Shown: positions 21,455-34,799, counted from the stretch's first letter. The stretch: DNA of 64,000 nt from Owenia fusiformis (GCA_903813345.2 CAIIXF020000008.1:4287341-4351340); one strand, 5' to 3'. The notes: generated from the sequence alone by a model not told the origin. Translations and numbers: made by a program.

Positions 21455-23451
21455 GAATATGCCAAGTACACATGTCAGCTGCCACTCTTCCATCTGCTCA
21501 TTGCATGTCTATTTCATACTATTTCTCTCTTAAATTTGAATATGCCAAGTACACATGTCAGCTGCCACTCTTCCATCTGCTCATTGCATGTCTATTTCAT
21601 ACTATTTCTCTCTTAAATTTGAATATGCCAAGTACACATGTCAGCTGTCACTCTTTCATCTGCTCATTGCATGTCTATTTCATACTATTTCTCTCTTAAA
21701 TTTGAATATGCCAAGTACACATGTCAGCTGCCACTCTTCCATCTGCTCATTGCATGTCTATTTCATACTATTTCTCTCTTAAATTTGAATATGCCAAGTA
21801 CACATGTCAGCTGTCACTCTTCCATCTGCTCATTGCATGTCTATTTCATACTATTTCTCTCTTAAATTTGAATATGCCAAGTACACATGTCAGCTGCCAC
21901 TCTTCCATCTGCTCATTGCATGTCTATTTCATACTATTTCTCTCTTAAATTTGAATATGCCAAGTACACATGTCAGCTGTCACTCTTTCATCTGCTCATT
22001 GCATGTCTATTTCATACTATTTCTCTCTTAAATTTGAATATGCCAAGTACACATGTCAGCTGTCACTCTTTCATCTGCTCATTGCATGTCTATTTCATAC
22101 TATTTCTCTCTTAAATTTGAATATGCCAAGTACACATGTCAGCTGTCACTCTTTCATCTGCTCATTGCATGTCTATTTCATACTATTTCTCTCTTAAATT
22201 TGAATATGCCAAGTACACATGTCAGCTGTCACTCTTCCACCTGCTCATTGCATGTCTATTTCATACTATTTCTCTCTTAAATTTGAATATGCCAAGTACA
22301 CATGTCAGCTGTCACTCTTTCATCTGCTCATTGCATGTCTATTTCATACTATTTCTCTCTTAAATTTGAATAAGCCAAGTACACATGTCAGCTGTCACTC
22401 TTTCATCTGCTCATTGCATGTCTATTTCATACTATTTCTCTCTTAAATTTGAATATGCCAAGTACACATGTCAGCTGTCACTCTTCCACCTGCTCATTGC
22501 ATGTCTATTTCATACTATTTCTCTCTTAAATTTGAATATGCCAAGTACACATGTCAGCTGCCACTCTTCCATCTGCTCATTGCATGTCTATTTCATACTA
22601 TTTCTCTCTTAAATTTGAATATGCCAAGTACACATGTCAGCTGTCACTCTTTCATCTGCTCATTGCATGTCTATTTCATACTATTTCTCTCTTAAATTTG
22701 AATATGCCAAGTACACATGTCAGCTGTCACTCTTCCATCTTCTCATTGCATGTCTATTTCATACTATTTCTCTCTTAAATTTGAATATGCCAAGTACACA
22801 TGTCAGCTGTCACTCTTCCATCTGCTCATTGCATGTCTATTTCATACTATTTCTCTCTTAAATTTGAATATGCCAAGTACACATGTCAGCTGTCACTCTT
22901 CCATCTGCTCATTGCATGTCTATTTCATACTATTTCTCTCTTAAATTTGAATATGCCAAGTACACATGTCAGCTGTCACTCTTCCACCTGCTCATTGCAT
23001 GTCTATTTCATACTATTTCTCTCTTAAATTTGAATATGCCAAGTACACATGTCAGCTGTCACTCTTCCATCTGCTCATTGCATGTCTATTTCATACTATT
23101 TCTCTCTTAAATTTGAATATGCCAAGTACACATGTCAGCTGTCACTCTTCCATCTGCTCATTGCATGTCTATTTCATACTATTTCTCTCTTAAATTTGAA
23201 TATGCCAAGTACACATGTCAGCTGTCACTCTTCCATCTGCTCATTGCATGTCTATTTCATACTATTTCTCTCTTAAATTTGAATATGCCAAGTACACATG
23301 TCAGCTGCCACTCTTCCATCTGCTCATTGCATGTCTATTTCATACTATTTCTCTCTTAAATTTGAATATGCCAAGTACACATGTCAGCTGTCACTCTTCC
23401 ATCTGCTCATTGCATGTCTATTTCATACTATTTCTCTCTTAAATTTGAATA
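21455..23451 (+). repeat. 83-bp minisatellite, 24 units
   Basis: Units read GAATATGCCAAGTACACATG, TCAGCTGYCACTCTTYCAYC, TGCTCATTGCATGTCTATTT, CATACTATTTCTCTCTTAAA, TTT. With A=GCCACTCTTCCAT, B=GTCACTCTTTCAT, C=GTCACTCTTCCAT, D=GTCACTCTTCCAC and E a private variant, the order is A A B A C A B B B D B B D A B E C C D C C C A C, so B dominates the left and C the right. The repeated 75-codon ORFs follow from the 83-bp period and are not genes. Confidence 0.98.
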
Positions 23452-25193
23452 AAGTGTCTGATTCTCTTGAATTTTTATATAATTTAGAGTTATGTCATTC
23501 CTTTCAAATTTGTCTCTTTATATATTCTTATAATTTTCTGCCATTACATATTTTTTCCAAGAAATGTTCTTGGAGAGAGAAAGTAAACAGCCATAAAGGT
23601 TGCATGTCGATTTATGTAAAGATAAGAGAGAAAGTAAAAAGCCATAAAGGTTGCATGTCGATTTATGTAAAGATACAATACAAAGAAATATTTCATTCAA
23701 TTTCAAAGAGAAATATAGCAAAATAATACAAGACATCATGATATTCTAAACATGGATGGTGTCATTGATTGCATTTTTGATTTAAGGTACATCCGCGTGT
23801 TCAGCACTTATATAGATATTGTTGATTAGTAAAAAAGGAGAACATTCAGTGACCTACATTTTTGTATTTTTAAAAAGTAGGTCACTGAATTTCTGAATCA
23901 TCATATATTGCAGAGATTAATAACCCTCACCTATTAATCTAGGTAGATTAATGTACTCTCTGTGCCAAAACTAAAAATAACATGGGAGCCATTGACATTT
24001 CTGCACATACAGAACAGCCTTAATTAATGTCAGTTTAATATCTAAACATTTTGATATACCACAAATGTATTTCTGCATCCAATTAAATATATAGGCACTA
24101 GTGCCAAAGGGAAAGGACTGAAAGTTGAAATGGAACTTAGCAAGAAAAAGCAAACTCTAAGTGCATACCAGTCAAGAAAAACAAACCCCATATATCCCAA
24201 AACCGTGATCTAACGTGACAAGAAACAATGTCTAATATCCCCTTTCCCCCACCATTCAAGAACCAATATCACAATCCAAGACCAGAAGACCAAGGGACAT
24301 TTCATTCATACTGAAGTCATTACAATACATGTTGAAGAAAAAATTAGAAATTGATAGCCAATACTCATAACCTCAAAAATAGTTGTAGATACGAGTACTC
24401 ATACAAGATAGAGCATTCAGTCTCAAATGATAAAGATGATTTTTTAAAAAGGAATAAAGATTTTTTCTCAAATGATAAAAATATATTATCAACTTTGAAT
24501 ATCTTGCCACTTGGAAAAAATTTGGTTTACAATTAATTAAAAAAAATCTATTTACATTTTCAAAGCTCTTTCAAGTCACCAAACTTTAGACCTGTATATA
24601 TATCCTATCTTTTGTTGCCCCTTATAAATTAAGAAGCTTTTGATACATTGTCTATATGGTATAATTATTTAGACAAACATGGAAATCCATATATTTTTAC
24701 ACACAGCCAGATGTGCATTTAGACATGAATTATAAAAAATGATTATGTCATATAGTTATTCCTGGAAAATATAATTGATTATTTTATAGTTTCCAGGATG
24801 TAGACATTGCATTAATTCAATTGCAATTCATAGAAAATTCCTGGAAAATGAAGAGATAAAAATTATGTAGATACCTAGATGCCAATAAATTCTAAATAAT
24901 TTGGTTCGTTAACCAGCCAATTTTATAGCCGTTTCTATAATTTTATCATCTTCTTGACCTTGGTGCAGCTGTGCAGAATGCCACTTATTTTGCTCATATT
25001 TGGAATAGAGGGGTTCTGGCTTGTCATTTCTGGGGAACTATTTTGTCCATTAATCTCATAAGAGTGTCATAAAGAGTGTATAAATAAATGAAAAATAATT
25101 AATCTCATAGATACAAGAGTCTTTTCATATCATATCATTCATAGCCACCCATTTAGATATATCCACCAAAATATGTATAATTGTATTTTCCAG
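23452..25193 (+). other. SOS1 intron 15 right part
   Basis: Contains a 51-bp direct duplication at about 23575-23676 and a perfect 14-bp stem hairpin at 23844-23890 (ATTCAGTGACCTAC / GTAGGTCACTGAAT). The rest is AT-rich with nothing recognisable. Confidence 0.6.
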
Positions 25194-25376
25194 TTCACAT
25201 TTTGGCTTGAAAAATGCATCGTCGAAGCTGAAAACTTTGAGGAAAGAGTAGCTGTGATGTCACGTATCATTGAGATTATGATCATGTTCCAAGAGAATAA
25301 TAACTTCAGTGGTGTCCTAGAGGTTGTTAGTGCAATGAACTCTGCTCCAATACATCGACTGGAACACACCCGTTTG
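25194..25376 (+). CDS. SOS1: SOS1 exon 16, Cdc25 domain
   Basis: 61 codons, phase 0 to 0: [61 protein letters not shown]. Matches the core helices of RasGEF catalytic domains ([19 protein letters not shown]). Donor GTGAGT. Confidence 0.98.
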
Positions 25377-25706
25377 GTGAGTACCTTTTATACTGTCATT
25401 ATTTCTTGATTTACCCCCCCCCCTCCCTCTCTTACTGTGACAATTTCTCTCTTACCTACAATAAAGTACATTATAATATTTGGTAAAACATACAATTTGG
25501 TAAGGCGCGACAAAAATTAACAAAACACATCATTCGTATTAAAATTACTTTGGATTGATACTTTTAAGAAAGTACATTCCAGCAAAAAATGCATTCTCCT
25601 ACGTAAAGAGAGACAAAAAGTTGCCAGATGATTTGAAAGTGATAAATAGTGATAATTAGCGATAAGTATCATTATATATACAAAAAAAATATTCATATTT
25701 TTTTAG

Positions 25707-25824
25707 GAATTGCCAACTAAACTGAGTAAGGCGTTGGAAGAGGCGTGTGAGTTAAATTCAGACCACCTGAGGAAATATATCGAAAAACTCCGATCAATCA
25801 ACCCTCCATGTGTGCCATTCTTAG
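25707..25824 (+). CDS. SOS1: SOS1 exon 17, Cdc25 domain
   Basis: 118 nt, phase 0 to 1: [39 protein letters not shown] plus one base. INPPCVPF leads into the Ras-opening hairpin; F corresponds to human F929. Donor GTAAGC. Confidence 0.97.
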
Positions 25825-26039
25825 GTAAGCACACATTTAGCAATGTTGCATAAGAGGAAATATAGGAGTTACTGGTGACATAATGTAATATAGGAGATGT
25901 TTATAACTTTTTCAAATACAGAGTATTATTGATTTTATGGTTGTCTGATTAAAATTTGAATTGTTTTAGCCAACCTGTCAAAAATAAGTTTTAAAACATT
26001 GCACTATCACATGTTAAAAATGTAGTGAATGCATGCTTA

Positions 26040-26424
26040 TTATCCCACTAGACGAACAAAGATATACATAAGCCATCCATTGTTCGTTTGACAGTCCGTT
26101 CGTGTGACTTGGCAAAAAACTCAAAAACTGGTAGACAGATTTGGTTCAAATTTTATAGGCTTGACGCTTATCGGCATAGAACCTCTACTCAAGAAGGAAC
26201 TTTCAATATGGCCACTCATTTCAAAATGGTTGCCATTTTTCATAAAAAGGGTAATCTTTGATAACTCAAATACCAGTTGACTGATTGGGTTCAAATTTTA
26301 TATGCTGTTGCCTCGGGACATAGGATATTTGTTCAATAAGAAAATTTCGAGATGGTGGCTATTTATCAAATCATGTTTTGTTCGGTGGGATTTGCTACTC
26401 TGTGGAGTTGCTGTTTTTTACTAA
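26040..26424 (+). mobile_element. Helentron/HINE-like element copy H2
   Basis: The smallest near-complete copy, 385 bp. 5' TTATCCCAC with a 4-base insertion before CGAAC; 3' GTTCGGTGGGA, then the hairpin GCTACTC-TGTG-GAGTTGC and the terminus CTAA followed by T. Interior is collinear with H1 outside the latter's insertion (CAAAATGGTTGCCATTTTTC, ATACCAGTTGA). Confidence 0.75.
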
Positions 26425-26889
26425 TTTAATAATTAGAAAAACAGCAACTCTCTTGATCTAATTTTGATTTCCTAAATATGGACATTCGAGCCATTGTGTA
26501 TCGTGTTAATGAGCTTCCTTGAAACAACAGGATATGAGAAAATTGAAAACGACTGTATTGAAGGAAGCATCTGTTGTAAGTGGGAATTGCTAGCGACACT
26601 TTCCATTAGCTGAACAATGTGCTCTTTTCCATCCTTAAAATACCATATATGGTATCATTGATGTCTGAATACAAGCTACACATTCATGATCCAGATTCGA
26701 CATTTGGTGTTAAAATCATTGAACCATTCATATAGCATTTAGTTGTCAATGTATTGACATTAGGTTTTACATATCTCTTGAAATGCTCAACATGTACACC
26801 TGGTATATTCTGATCTACATTATTGTAACAAGTGCAAGCTAACCTCCTGTATCAAACAGTTGTTCGTATGAAGTAGAGCATTTATGTAA

Positions 26890-26987
26890 AGCTAAGTTCA
26901 CACCAACAGCGCTTTGATGGCGCTTTAATGCGACATGCAAAGCCGCTTTGCACGCCTCATTAAAGCGCCGTTGGTGTGAACTTAGCT
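26890..26987 (+). mobile_element. 98-bp PIF/Harbinger-like foldback MITE
   Basis: Perfect 18-bp terminal inverted repeats AGCTAAGTTCACACCAAC flanked by TAA on both sides (26887-26889, 26988-26990). Inner sequence continues the symmetry (GCGCTTTAATG / CATTAAAGCGC with one shift), so the whole element can fold on itself. Confidence 0.85.
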
Positions 26988-27026
26988 TAATTGTTTTTTG
27001 AAGCAGATCCAGCATATTTCTTGAGA

Positions 27027-27305
27027 ATAGTTATCTTGACTTCAGGACAGTCATTCTGACTTAAGAATAGTCATCATGACTTAAGAAAAATAGTAGAGTT
27101 AAGAATAGTTATACAGTATTTGCTTAAAAATGGTCATCTTGACTTAAAAATAGTTATCATGACTTAAGAATAGTTATCCTGACTTAAAAATAGTTATCAT
27201 GACTTAAGAATAGTTATCCTGACTTAAGAATAGTTAACTTGACTTAAGAATAGTCATTTTGACTTCAGAATAGTCATACAGATTTAAGGAAAGTTATCTT
27301 GACAA
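27027..27305 (+). repeat. About 20-bp tandem repeat GACTTAAGAATAGTTATC
   Basis: About thirteen diverged units of roughly 18-20 bp, alternating TTATC, TCATC and TTAAC variants, in SOS1 intron 17. Confidence 0.85.
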
Positions 27306-27493
27306 AAGCAAATTAATAACAACAATTGTGAAATAAGGGGTAAGACATGTGTCTCAATTCACATGTGCTAGTTTTTATATAATTATCTCAAAAACATATG
27401 TATACTTACGCCTACAATTTACCCCTTCATATCAGATTATAAATGTGACAAATTAATTTCTAAAAATTATTCATAGAGTTTATCAAGCCTCAG

Positions 27494-27727
27494 TCACATT
27501 TGCTCTCTGGTGACCATAGGCGGCCACATAGCTTCACAAAATTGATATAGAAAATCTACATCATACTGTTTACCCCAATACTTTATGCAGCTTAATTCTC
27601 TCAAATTTTGGAAATATAAGGCCATGCCGTAAGGCCATGCTGCAGAACTGACTTCATGCAGTCTCTTAGAGACATATTCAAGGATACATTGTAGGTAAAG
27701 TTCTGGGTGTATTCGTGGTGACAGCAA
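27494..27727 (-). other. Exon-like open stretch, unidentified
   Basis: On the minus strand, an open frame follows an acceptor-like TATATTCCTAG and runs about 77 codons (PELYLQCILEYVSKRLHEVS, AWPYGMALYFQNLRELSCIK, YWGKQYDVDFLYQFCEAMWP) to a TGA. It has no ATG start and looks more protein-like than its surroundings. I cannot name a family and see no partner exon. It may be a gene relic or chance, antisense in SOS1 intron 17. Confidence 0.2.
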
Positions 27728-28213
27728 TGGATCTAGGAATATAATTTCGCATAATTGTTCTTATAATACATTATACTCTTAACCTAATTTAGCATTGTGT
27801 TTATGAGAACGGAGTGGCCATGGTTTAGTTTGTAAAATACAGTAGAATAGAGAGACTCCTTGAGTTATATACTCTGTGAGTAATATGCTACATACACATG
27901 ACACATGAAAACTTGAAAATTATATGAATTTTAGGATTACTCAATAAAACTTGGTTCGAGAGAAAGCAGTCCTGTGTGGGTGTATTAACTCCATTTACAT
28001 TTCTGAAAGTGATTACTGAAGTATAAAGTCACATCTCAGCATTTTATCCTTAGAATGAATTCAATTTTCTTGTATTTCTTTACAATTTAGAGTTTCAGCT
28101 TCGTGCTTGTTCATGTTACTCCTTGCTATTCCTCTCAGTTTTTCTGTATTTCCTGTTTCATTTATAAAACCATCATGAACAGCTTCATTAACAACTCATA
28201 AATTTTACTTCAG

Positions 28214-28383
28214 GTATGTACTTGACCAACATCCTTCACATAGAAGAGGGAAACCCGGATATTCTACCGAACAAGGAAGGTATAATCAATTTCTCAAAGA
28301 GGCGGAAAGTTGCTGAAATCACTGGTGAGATCCAGCAGTATCAGAACCAGCCTTACTGCTTATCGTTGGAGGCTGACATTAGG
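28214..28383 (+). CDS. SOS1: SOS1 exon 18, Cdc25 helical hairpin
   Basis: 170 nt, phase 1 to 0: [60 protein letters not shown] and N in [12 protein letters not shown] are the equivalents of human T935, L938, E942 and N944, which displace Mg2+ and the nucleotide from Ras. Followed by a 25.9-kb intron. Donor GTGAGT. Confidence 0.98.
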
Positions 28384-29599
28384 GTGAGTTGCAGACCTTT
28401 ATTTTACAGTAAAACTTGTCTGATTTGTACATTGGAGTAGTCTTGTATTAAACCCCCTTGTCCCCTTTTTGTCGTTATACAAAAGGGGATAAAGAGAGAA
28501 GGTGAATTTATAAAATGGCCACCAGAATTTGTAGTCGCCACTCAGCAGTTGGTACCAGACACTGAGATTTGATGCAGCATGGATACGAGGTCTATTACAC
28601 TCCCTCAAGGTATCAAGACATTATATTAGAGTGGCGTTTAGTATACACAGGTGTAAATTCATATTACTCAAGTTTTAATTATATTTCTGATTTAAATTGA
28701 TCTATTTTATTCTTGGGAGTCTTTGGAGAGAATAAAGAATTGTCTCCACGTGGAATGATTAAAAACAATAGAAGAGAGTACTTAAGATTCTTAACATCTT
28801 GTAGGGTATTAACTCTGGAAATAGCAATAAATTTAATTAGAAATCTAATTTCTTCACTGCCCATATTTGCATGGTTTAAGGTCATTGAGCTATGTTGGGT
28901 TATATCCAAGCCTAATGTTAGGATTTATAATTGCAACTTCCTGAGTTTGCTAAGATTAATTACAAATATCGAGTTATAAATAAGTTCTCATTAGATGAAT
29001 TGATAGAATCCCTCGCTTGAAATGTCTCTCTGGCTAGACTTATTTAATTAGTTTGAACTGTGTTTCGTTGTTTGGTTCTAGCCCTTTTCCTTGTATTATA
29101 GATGTATATGCCAAGCCTGATGTAATTATCATAGAAATATCTTTTTGGTTGGGTGGAGATTAAAAGAAAAAAAAGAATATGAAAATATGTAAAATATACA
29201 TGTAGTGGTATCATTCTTGTCATGCTTAAAAAAAATTGTTTACGTGGCGGGTTATTGGGGTAAACTTCAGTTCCTTTTTTGATGGCATAGATTTCTGGTG
29301 TGCCCATATGGTGCTTTGGTTTTTACAAATAAGGGCTCTAATAACTGTATTCAAGGATGCAGTTTGGGTTTACTCTTTTAAACTTGGGTTTTACCAAATA
29401 CAAATCACATTCACCGTGAAATATTGTCCAGAAATATATGTCACATTCATAAGCTCACTGGGAATTTCTCTCCGTATAATTATTATTAATTTCCTATAAT
29501 ATACGGATCATCCTATAATCATAACAGGAAGTTGGTACACCCTTTTGTTAATGTACAATATTGCTCCCTTAGCCTCATGTGTCATTTTAAATCATATTT

Positions 29600-30100
29600 T
29601 CATAAACTACATCATTGAAATATGATAATAGTTGATAATAGCAACAGTATTTTATTCATGCAATATAAAAATAAAAAAGTAATCGTAAATTGTTTAAATA
29701 AACAGGGATGTAATGTACTTTTGATTTTTTTAATACCTACTTCATTCCAATGTGATGTAATAGCTATAGTAAATTATTCATACAAAGTAAAAATAAACTA
29801 ATCATAAATTGTAAAAAACAAACTGGGTCGTAATGTACTTTTAAATCATATTTCTAACCTACTTTATTCTTTATGTAATAGATGCTGTAACTTATTGATG
29901 CAATATGAAAATAAGATAATCATAAATTGTTAAAACAAACCAGGACGTAATGTACTTTTAATTTTCTTGCGTAACAAGTGTGAACACTCTCAATTAATTC
30001 CGACTTATCTTCGTTTTAATCTACCTCATCCCAGTGTGTTGTCAGTATTAGCTACAGTAACTTATTCATGCAAAAATGAAATCAGAAATTATTTTACGTA
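29600..30100 (+). repeat. Diverged tandem repeat, unit about 125 bp
   Basis: Four imperfect units, each with ATTCATGCAATATAAAAATA, a CATAAATTGTTAAAACAAAC-like part, and GTAATGTACTTTTAA. Confidence 0.75.
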
Positions 30101-30492
30101 TACAAGGGCCATGTACAAAGATAACTCACTTTATATGATGTAAAAATGCCAGAAAGTTACATCTTCGTTCGCTCGGCTCCCATCGGTCGCAGTGAAGACA
30201 CCGAGCATGCAAAGATGAAAAATTTGACATTTTATTATTGAGAAAGAGAGAGGAATAGACATGAACTTAGCAGACGGAAGTTTTGAACATGATTTATTCC
30301 CTTTGGAAGAGCTGCTATGAGTTGAACATTCTTCATTAAGCGAACTAATTGTTTAGGCAGGAAATGATGGCTCTCTGGGAGGTTTCTCTATACATAATTC
30401 ATAGCTATATTGATCAAAACTACCCATTTATCAAATAAAGTGTGCTATACAGTACACACATGGTGGAAATGAAAATGTCACAATGCCCTATC

Positions 30493-30515
30493 GGGGGGGG
30501 GGGGGGGGGGGGGGG
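30493..30515 (+). repeat. Homopolymer of 23 G
   Basis: Uninterrupted G run on the transcribed-sense strand of SOS1 intron 18. Length is likely variable and prone to sequencing error. Confidence 0.9.
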
Positions 30516-31111
30516 TTCATTTCATTCATAACTAATTTGCTTGCACTTTAATACACTGAAGAGTTTTAGCAATAGTAAGCCTATATTTATAAGTGATACT
30601 ATACAAGCCATTATTTAACAAATCATTACATATCTTCCCATTCAACAATATTCTAGTTCCCCATTAGAGCCCTTTAAGACAATATATGACCTTGAATTAA
30701 TCATATGACCTTGAATCAATTACCCTTTGTCAGTATGCTTGATTGACTTCCTCTCATATTCTCTACACTGATGAAAAACCTCTCAAATCACTAAGCAAAT
30801 CAGACCCTGTCATTCCTCAAATGTACGATCTCTATTTGTTAATATGATGAACCAGAATCACATACCTGGTCCTTGTCGGAAGATGATGAAGCTTTTGAGC
30901 ACAGTGTACTTTTCGGGAACTTTGTGCTATTGAGCACAGGGTACTTTAGTCCAACAAGTTAAAACTATTAGAGAGGAACTTGAATGTGTGTGTTCATGCA
31001 CACGTGTGCATTTCAGCAAGTTTTTCGCTCGTGTAAATCATGAACGTGAAGCTTTTTAATAATATTACTGTGAGTCTGATTTTACCATGGCCTATTGGTA
31101 TTTATTTTTTT

Positions 31112-31174
31112 GAGGTCTCCTCTGCCGAAGGCAGCGCAAAGTAGGAGCGTAGCGACTACTTTGCGGGAGACCTC
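31112..31174 (+). repeat. Two-step hairpin GAGGTCTCC / GGAGACCTC
   Basis: Outer 9-bp arms at 31112-31120 and 31166-31174; inner 10-bp arms CGCAAAGTAG and CTACTTTGCG at 31135-31144 and 31156-31165. GGAGACCTCG returns at about 31639, so this may be one end of a longer element. Confidence 0.75.
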
Positions 31175-32754
31175 GAACCATTGATCACATTTGCTCCTGT
31201 AATTATTCACTTCTTCACCTCTTTAAAATGTGATTTCAATCAGTTGATCAAATTTTCGGACTTTGACCTCAAATTCAAATATTAATATTTATAAAAAAAA
31301 ATACTGACTCATTATTATATTTTTAAAAGTCTTTCAAATAAAGTGAAATGAAGCAAAATTCAGCTAAAATTATGCAATGTCGTAAAATGGCGTGACTGGA
31401 ATATGATGAAATCACCCGCGACGTCAGACACGTATTGCCACAAACAATTAATATAGACTTCACTGATTGGTTTAAAGATTCTTCGCATGATTTGTGACGT
31501 CATAAACATGTTACCAAACCAACAACTAAACAAATAACAAATAGGCATATAGGTTCGTTCAGTGCCACGCTCTTGAATCAGTTATAAACAGATTAATCAA
31601 CAGATATATGAGAGGGTCAGGTATTTTTTTGACTTGGAGACCTCGACTCGAGGAGTTTGCTGCATTTTCTTGTTTACAAGATGAAATAAAATGATCACAT
31701 TTACAACATAGTTAAAATCAATTTAGTAATGAGCTACATGTACATGTGAATCCCTGTATCTCTCACGTTGACATGTAGAAAGTAGACTAATCTGATGTCA
31801 TTTTCCTGTGTGCGCATTGAAGTTCACATTCACGCTCTGTTAAATAGCTCAACCTTTCTATTGATTTATGAATTAACCCATATATGGATGAAGATTGATG
31901 ATAGGTAACATTGCTTTGTTTTGTTTGTTTCCTATAAGGAAATGTATTTGATTGTCATATGAAGAAATCTTCTCATATAAATAAAAACATCAACAAATGA
32001 ATAATTCGTGCACATGATTATGTTATGTTTATTTTAAGGGCAAAAAATAATCTGTCAATCAAAGGATAGGTACCGATATGGTGAACTGAATTCAACAATA
32101 TTTTTCTCTTAAACCAATTATTGAAAACATTCTGTAAAAAAACACGGTCCTTTATATATTGTTGACAGATTGGCAACAATTTAATGCAAAAATTATTTAT
32201 ATATATTTTATATAAATGTTTTTGTTAACATTTTTTGTTTTTAGTGCAATTGTTTTTTGTTCCTTTCTACCAATTCTTGAGAATGAAATTAAATGTTTTT
32301 CCGAACCTTGTTGGAACAAAATAGCATATACAACATTTTCTTAGACTTCTCAATATTACAGTTATACAAAGGAAATTTTGGTTGATTTAACAAGAAGTAT
32401 GCAAAAACTTAAAACAAAATCCCCCAAAATAGATAAAAATTAAGATAAACGTTTTATTTCATTAACATGATACTTTTTTAAAATCAACCAAACTTTCCTT
32501 TGTACAATTACAATATTGAGAGACCTAAACAAATTGTGTTTATGTCATTCATTCTCAACATATGATACCAAGAACAAAAGAAGTGTCTGATGTGTTTTCT
32601 AAAACAATATAGAGAAAAGGATATATATATATTTCAAATTTTAATGTTACCATCCAAAAGATAATCCATTAAATTGACGATGTGTAAAATTTTCAGAATG
32701 TTTTGATGACTGGTTTAAGAGAAACGTGTGTTCAAAAAGTTCACCATATCGATA

Positions 32755-32960
32755 CCACTCCTTTGATTGAGAAATTTTATACATCAGGAGTTTTTCTCAA
32801 ATGGGTGTAAATTTCTCATTTTCGCAATTCAGACCAAAAGTGGTCAAAATTTGGCCATTTTTAATGATTTTTCTCATTTTCAAGTGGGTACACATAGATT
32901 TTTATTATCAAAATCTCAGGTGTATGCTGCGCCCACTTGCTTCAACGCTAGGGAGATTAC
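32755..32960 (+). repeat. Interspersed repeat, copy 2
   Basis: Inverted relative of 6940-7130; includes TTTTCTCAAATGGGTG, TCAGACCAAAAGTGG, ATGATTTTTCTCATTTTCAA and CAAAATCTCAGGTG. Confidence 0.7.
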
Positions 32961-34086
32961 TGCGTAAAGACTAGATAACCTCCTGCTCATTCAAATAAAA
33001 AAGTAAAATGGTTTGAAATGATCTCAACAACTTTTCAGAGCACATGTTTGTATGGCTTGCCAATCTAGAAAACTTTTGATTACACAATAGATTCAAACCA
33101 CCAACTTAACGTTTGACACGATTCAGATAGCTTACCATATGATACTGTCGCTAGACTTTGATTTTCTCATTTTTAGGCACAGACAACCTTTTAGAATAAA
33201 AATCATATTCTTAAATATGAAATCATGTACCATTTGCCTGTGAGCTCTATAATGAAAAAATGTCAGGTTATTGACTCAGATTAATGGGGGATTGGATCTC
33301 AGGGGTTTCATCTGTTCAATGACCCCCCTCCTTGCGATCCGCCTACCTGATGTTGAAGATGAGAAGATTGTGTATTGATTTGTACAGGAAGTTTAGCAGT
33401 TATTTTGGGTTTGTTTTGACTTGAGTAGCAATCGCAACCACATGCTGCATAAGAGTACATCCCCTTTAGTTCAATATCATGGTGCTTGGGAGTTTTAACA
33501 TGAAAGCCTATGGATTAGCAAAGGAAATTATTAAAAATGAAAATGATGATTTAGTTGAACAAAAATGTGGATGTATCAAAGATAATTTATGCACTCTGTG
33601 GATACAGTGGAAATAAGCATTTTACGCAACCACTGATATCCGGCAGAATTTTTGCATTTCCGTTTTGTTGATTTGTCTATTTGCCAAAATTCTGGCACTG
33701 AGATAACATTCTGTAGCATATAGGAAGTGATAACCCACTTTGCCCACTTAAATTCAAGGGCGCAGACTAAGTTATATAAGCTATAGTTGGGTGGGGCAAG
33801 ATTCCTTTAATCTTTTAGCTACTAGGTGATTTTAGATTCAGTCAGCTCGACTATATTACCAAAGTTACTTTCGGTAAAATTCACTAAAAATACATACTTC
33901 ATTTATTATGTTCTTAAATTTTTAATTAGGCTTTGTATGACCTAATATTATATGCTGTCATCCAGAAAATAAATCCATTGGACATCTTGATCCATTATTT
34001 CATATTGAATATTTATAACTAAAGGAATTCACTGGTGAATACCCTCAGAGATAAAAAGATCATTATTTCATAATTGCATATGAATA

Positions 34087-34345
34087 TACAGGGTGGGCCA
34101 ATAAAAATTGGAACGTCTTTATTTTTGCAGTTCAATTCACAAAAATTCAAATAATGATAAAAGGATTATTTTGTGAAAATGTTAAAGATATGTATGATTA
34201 TTTTTGGCTTGTCATGGTCAAAAGCTGTTTAGTGAACACCTCGCTCTAGTGAACACCTGAGTTCAGTGAACACCACTTAAGGCATTCTATATTAACTCTG
34301 TCATAGAATTCCCTCTCTGTAGTAAACACCTACCTTCCGTGAACT
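34087..34345 (+). repeat. Mariner-like end joined to GAACACC-rich sequence
   Basis: TACAGGGTGGGCCAATAAAA is a mariner-type terminus without a partner. From about 34208 it runs into TAGTGAACACCTCGCTC, TAGTGAACACCTGAG, CAGTGAACACCAC, AGTAAACACC, a motif family seen again at 53297, 55868, 56797 and 57147. Confidence 0.6.
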
Positions 34346-34799
34346 CTTTTTTTGTGGCTTCATGGGTTTTCACTATATTTACATTTAACTGTATAGTTTA
34401 TCACTACCCTATACCCTATTGTAAGATTTTTACATTTTTTATGCTGATACGATTAATAATCTCAAAATTATCTGCTATAGCTTTTCAATTGGGATTCAAT
34501 ATGAAGAAATACTTCTTACTCCGATTAAGTAATGCTAGATCAAAAGCTTATGGCATATTCAAAGAGTATAGCTGGATCCCTCTCAACTGCTAAAAGGGTA
34601 GTAAAAGCCAATATCAGGTTACTCTATAGAACCAGAGCAGTGTGACATCATAAATAGAAAGTTAAACAGAGAATTTATATTTCATTGTAGAGATAATCGC
34701 ATCATAAATTGAGGAGTGTAACAGCAGAACGACATTATGCATGATAAATTGCTTTTTTTGTTGTATTTACAAATCATCAGGCGGATGTTTTCACATAGA

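Noticed and set aside
21472-23726. Series of near-identical 75-codon ORFs every 83 bp
   Set aside because: They come from the period of the minisatellite, shift frame each unit, overlap one another and lie in an SOS1 intron.
30493-30515. Functional G-quadruplex
   Set aside because: A pure G run could fold so, but homopolymer length is unreliable and nothing nearby suggests a promoter or regulatory role.
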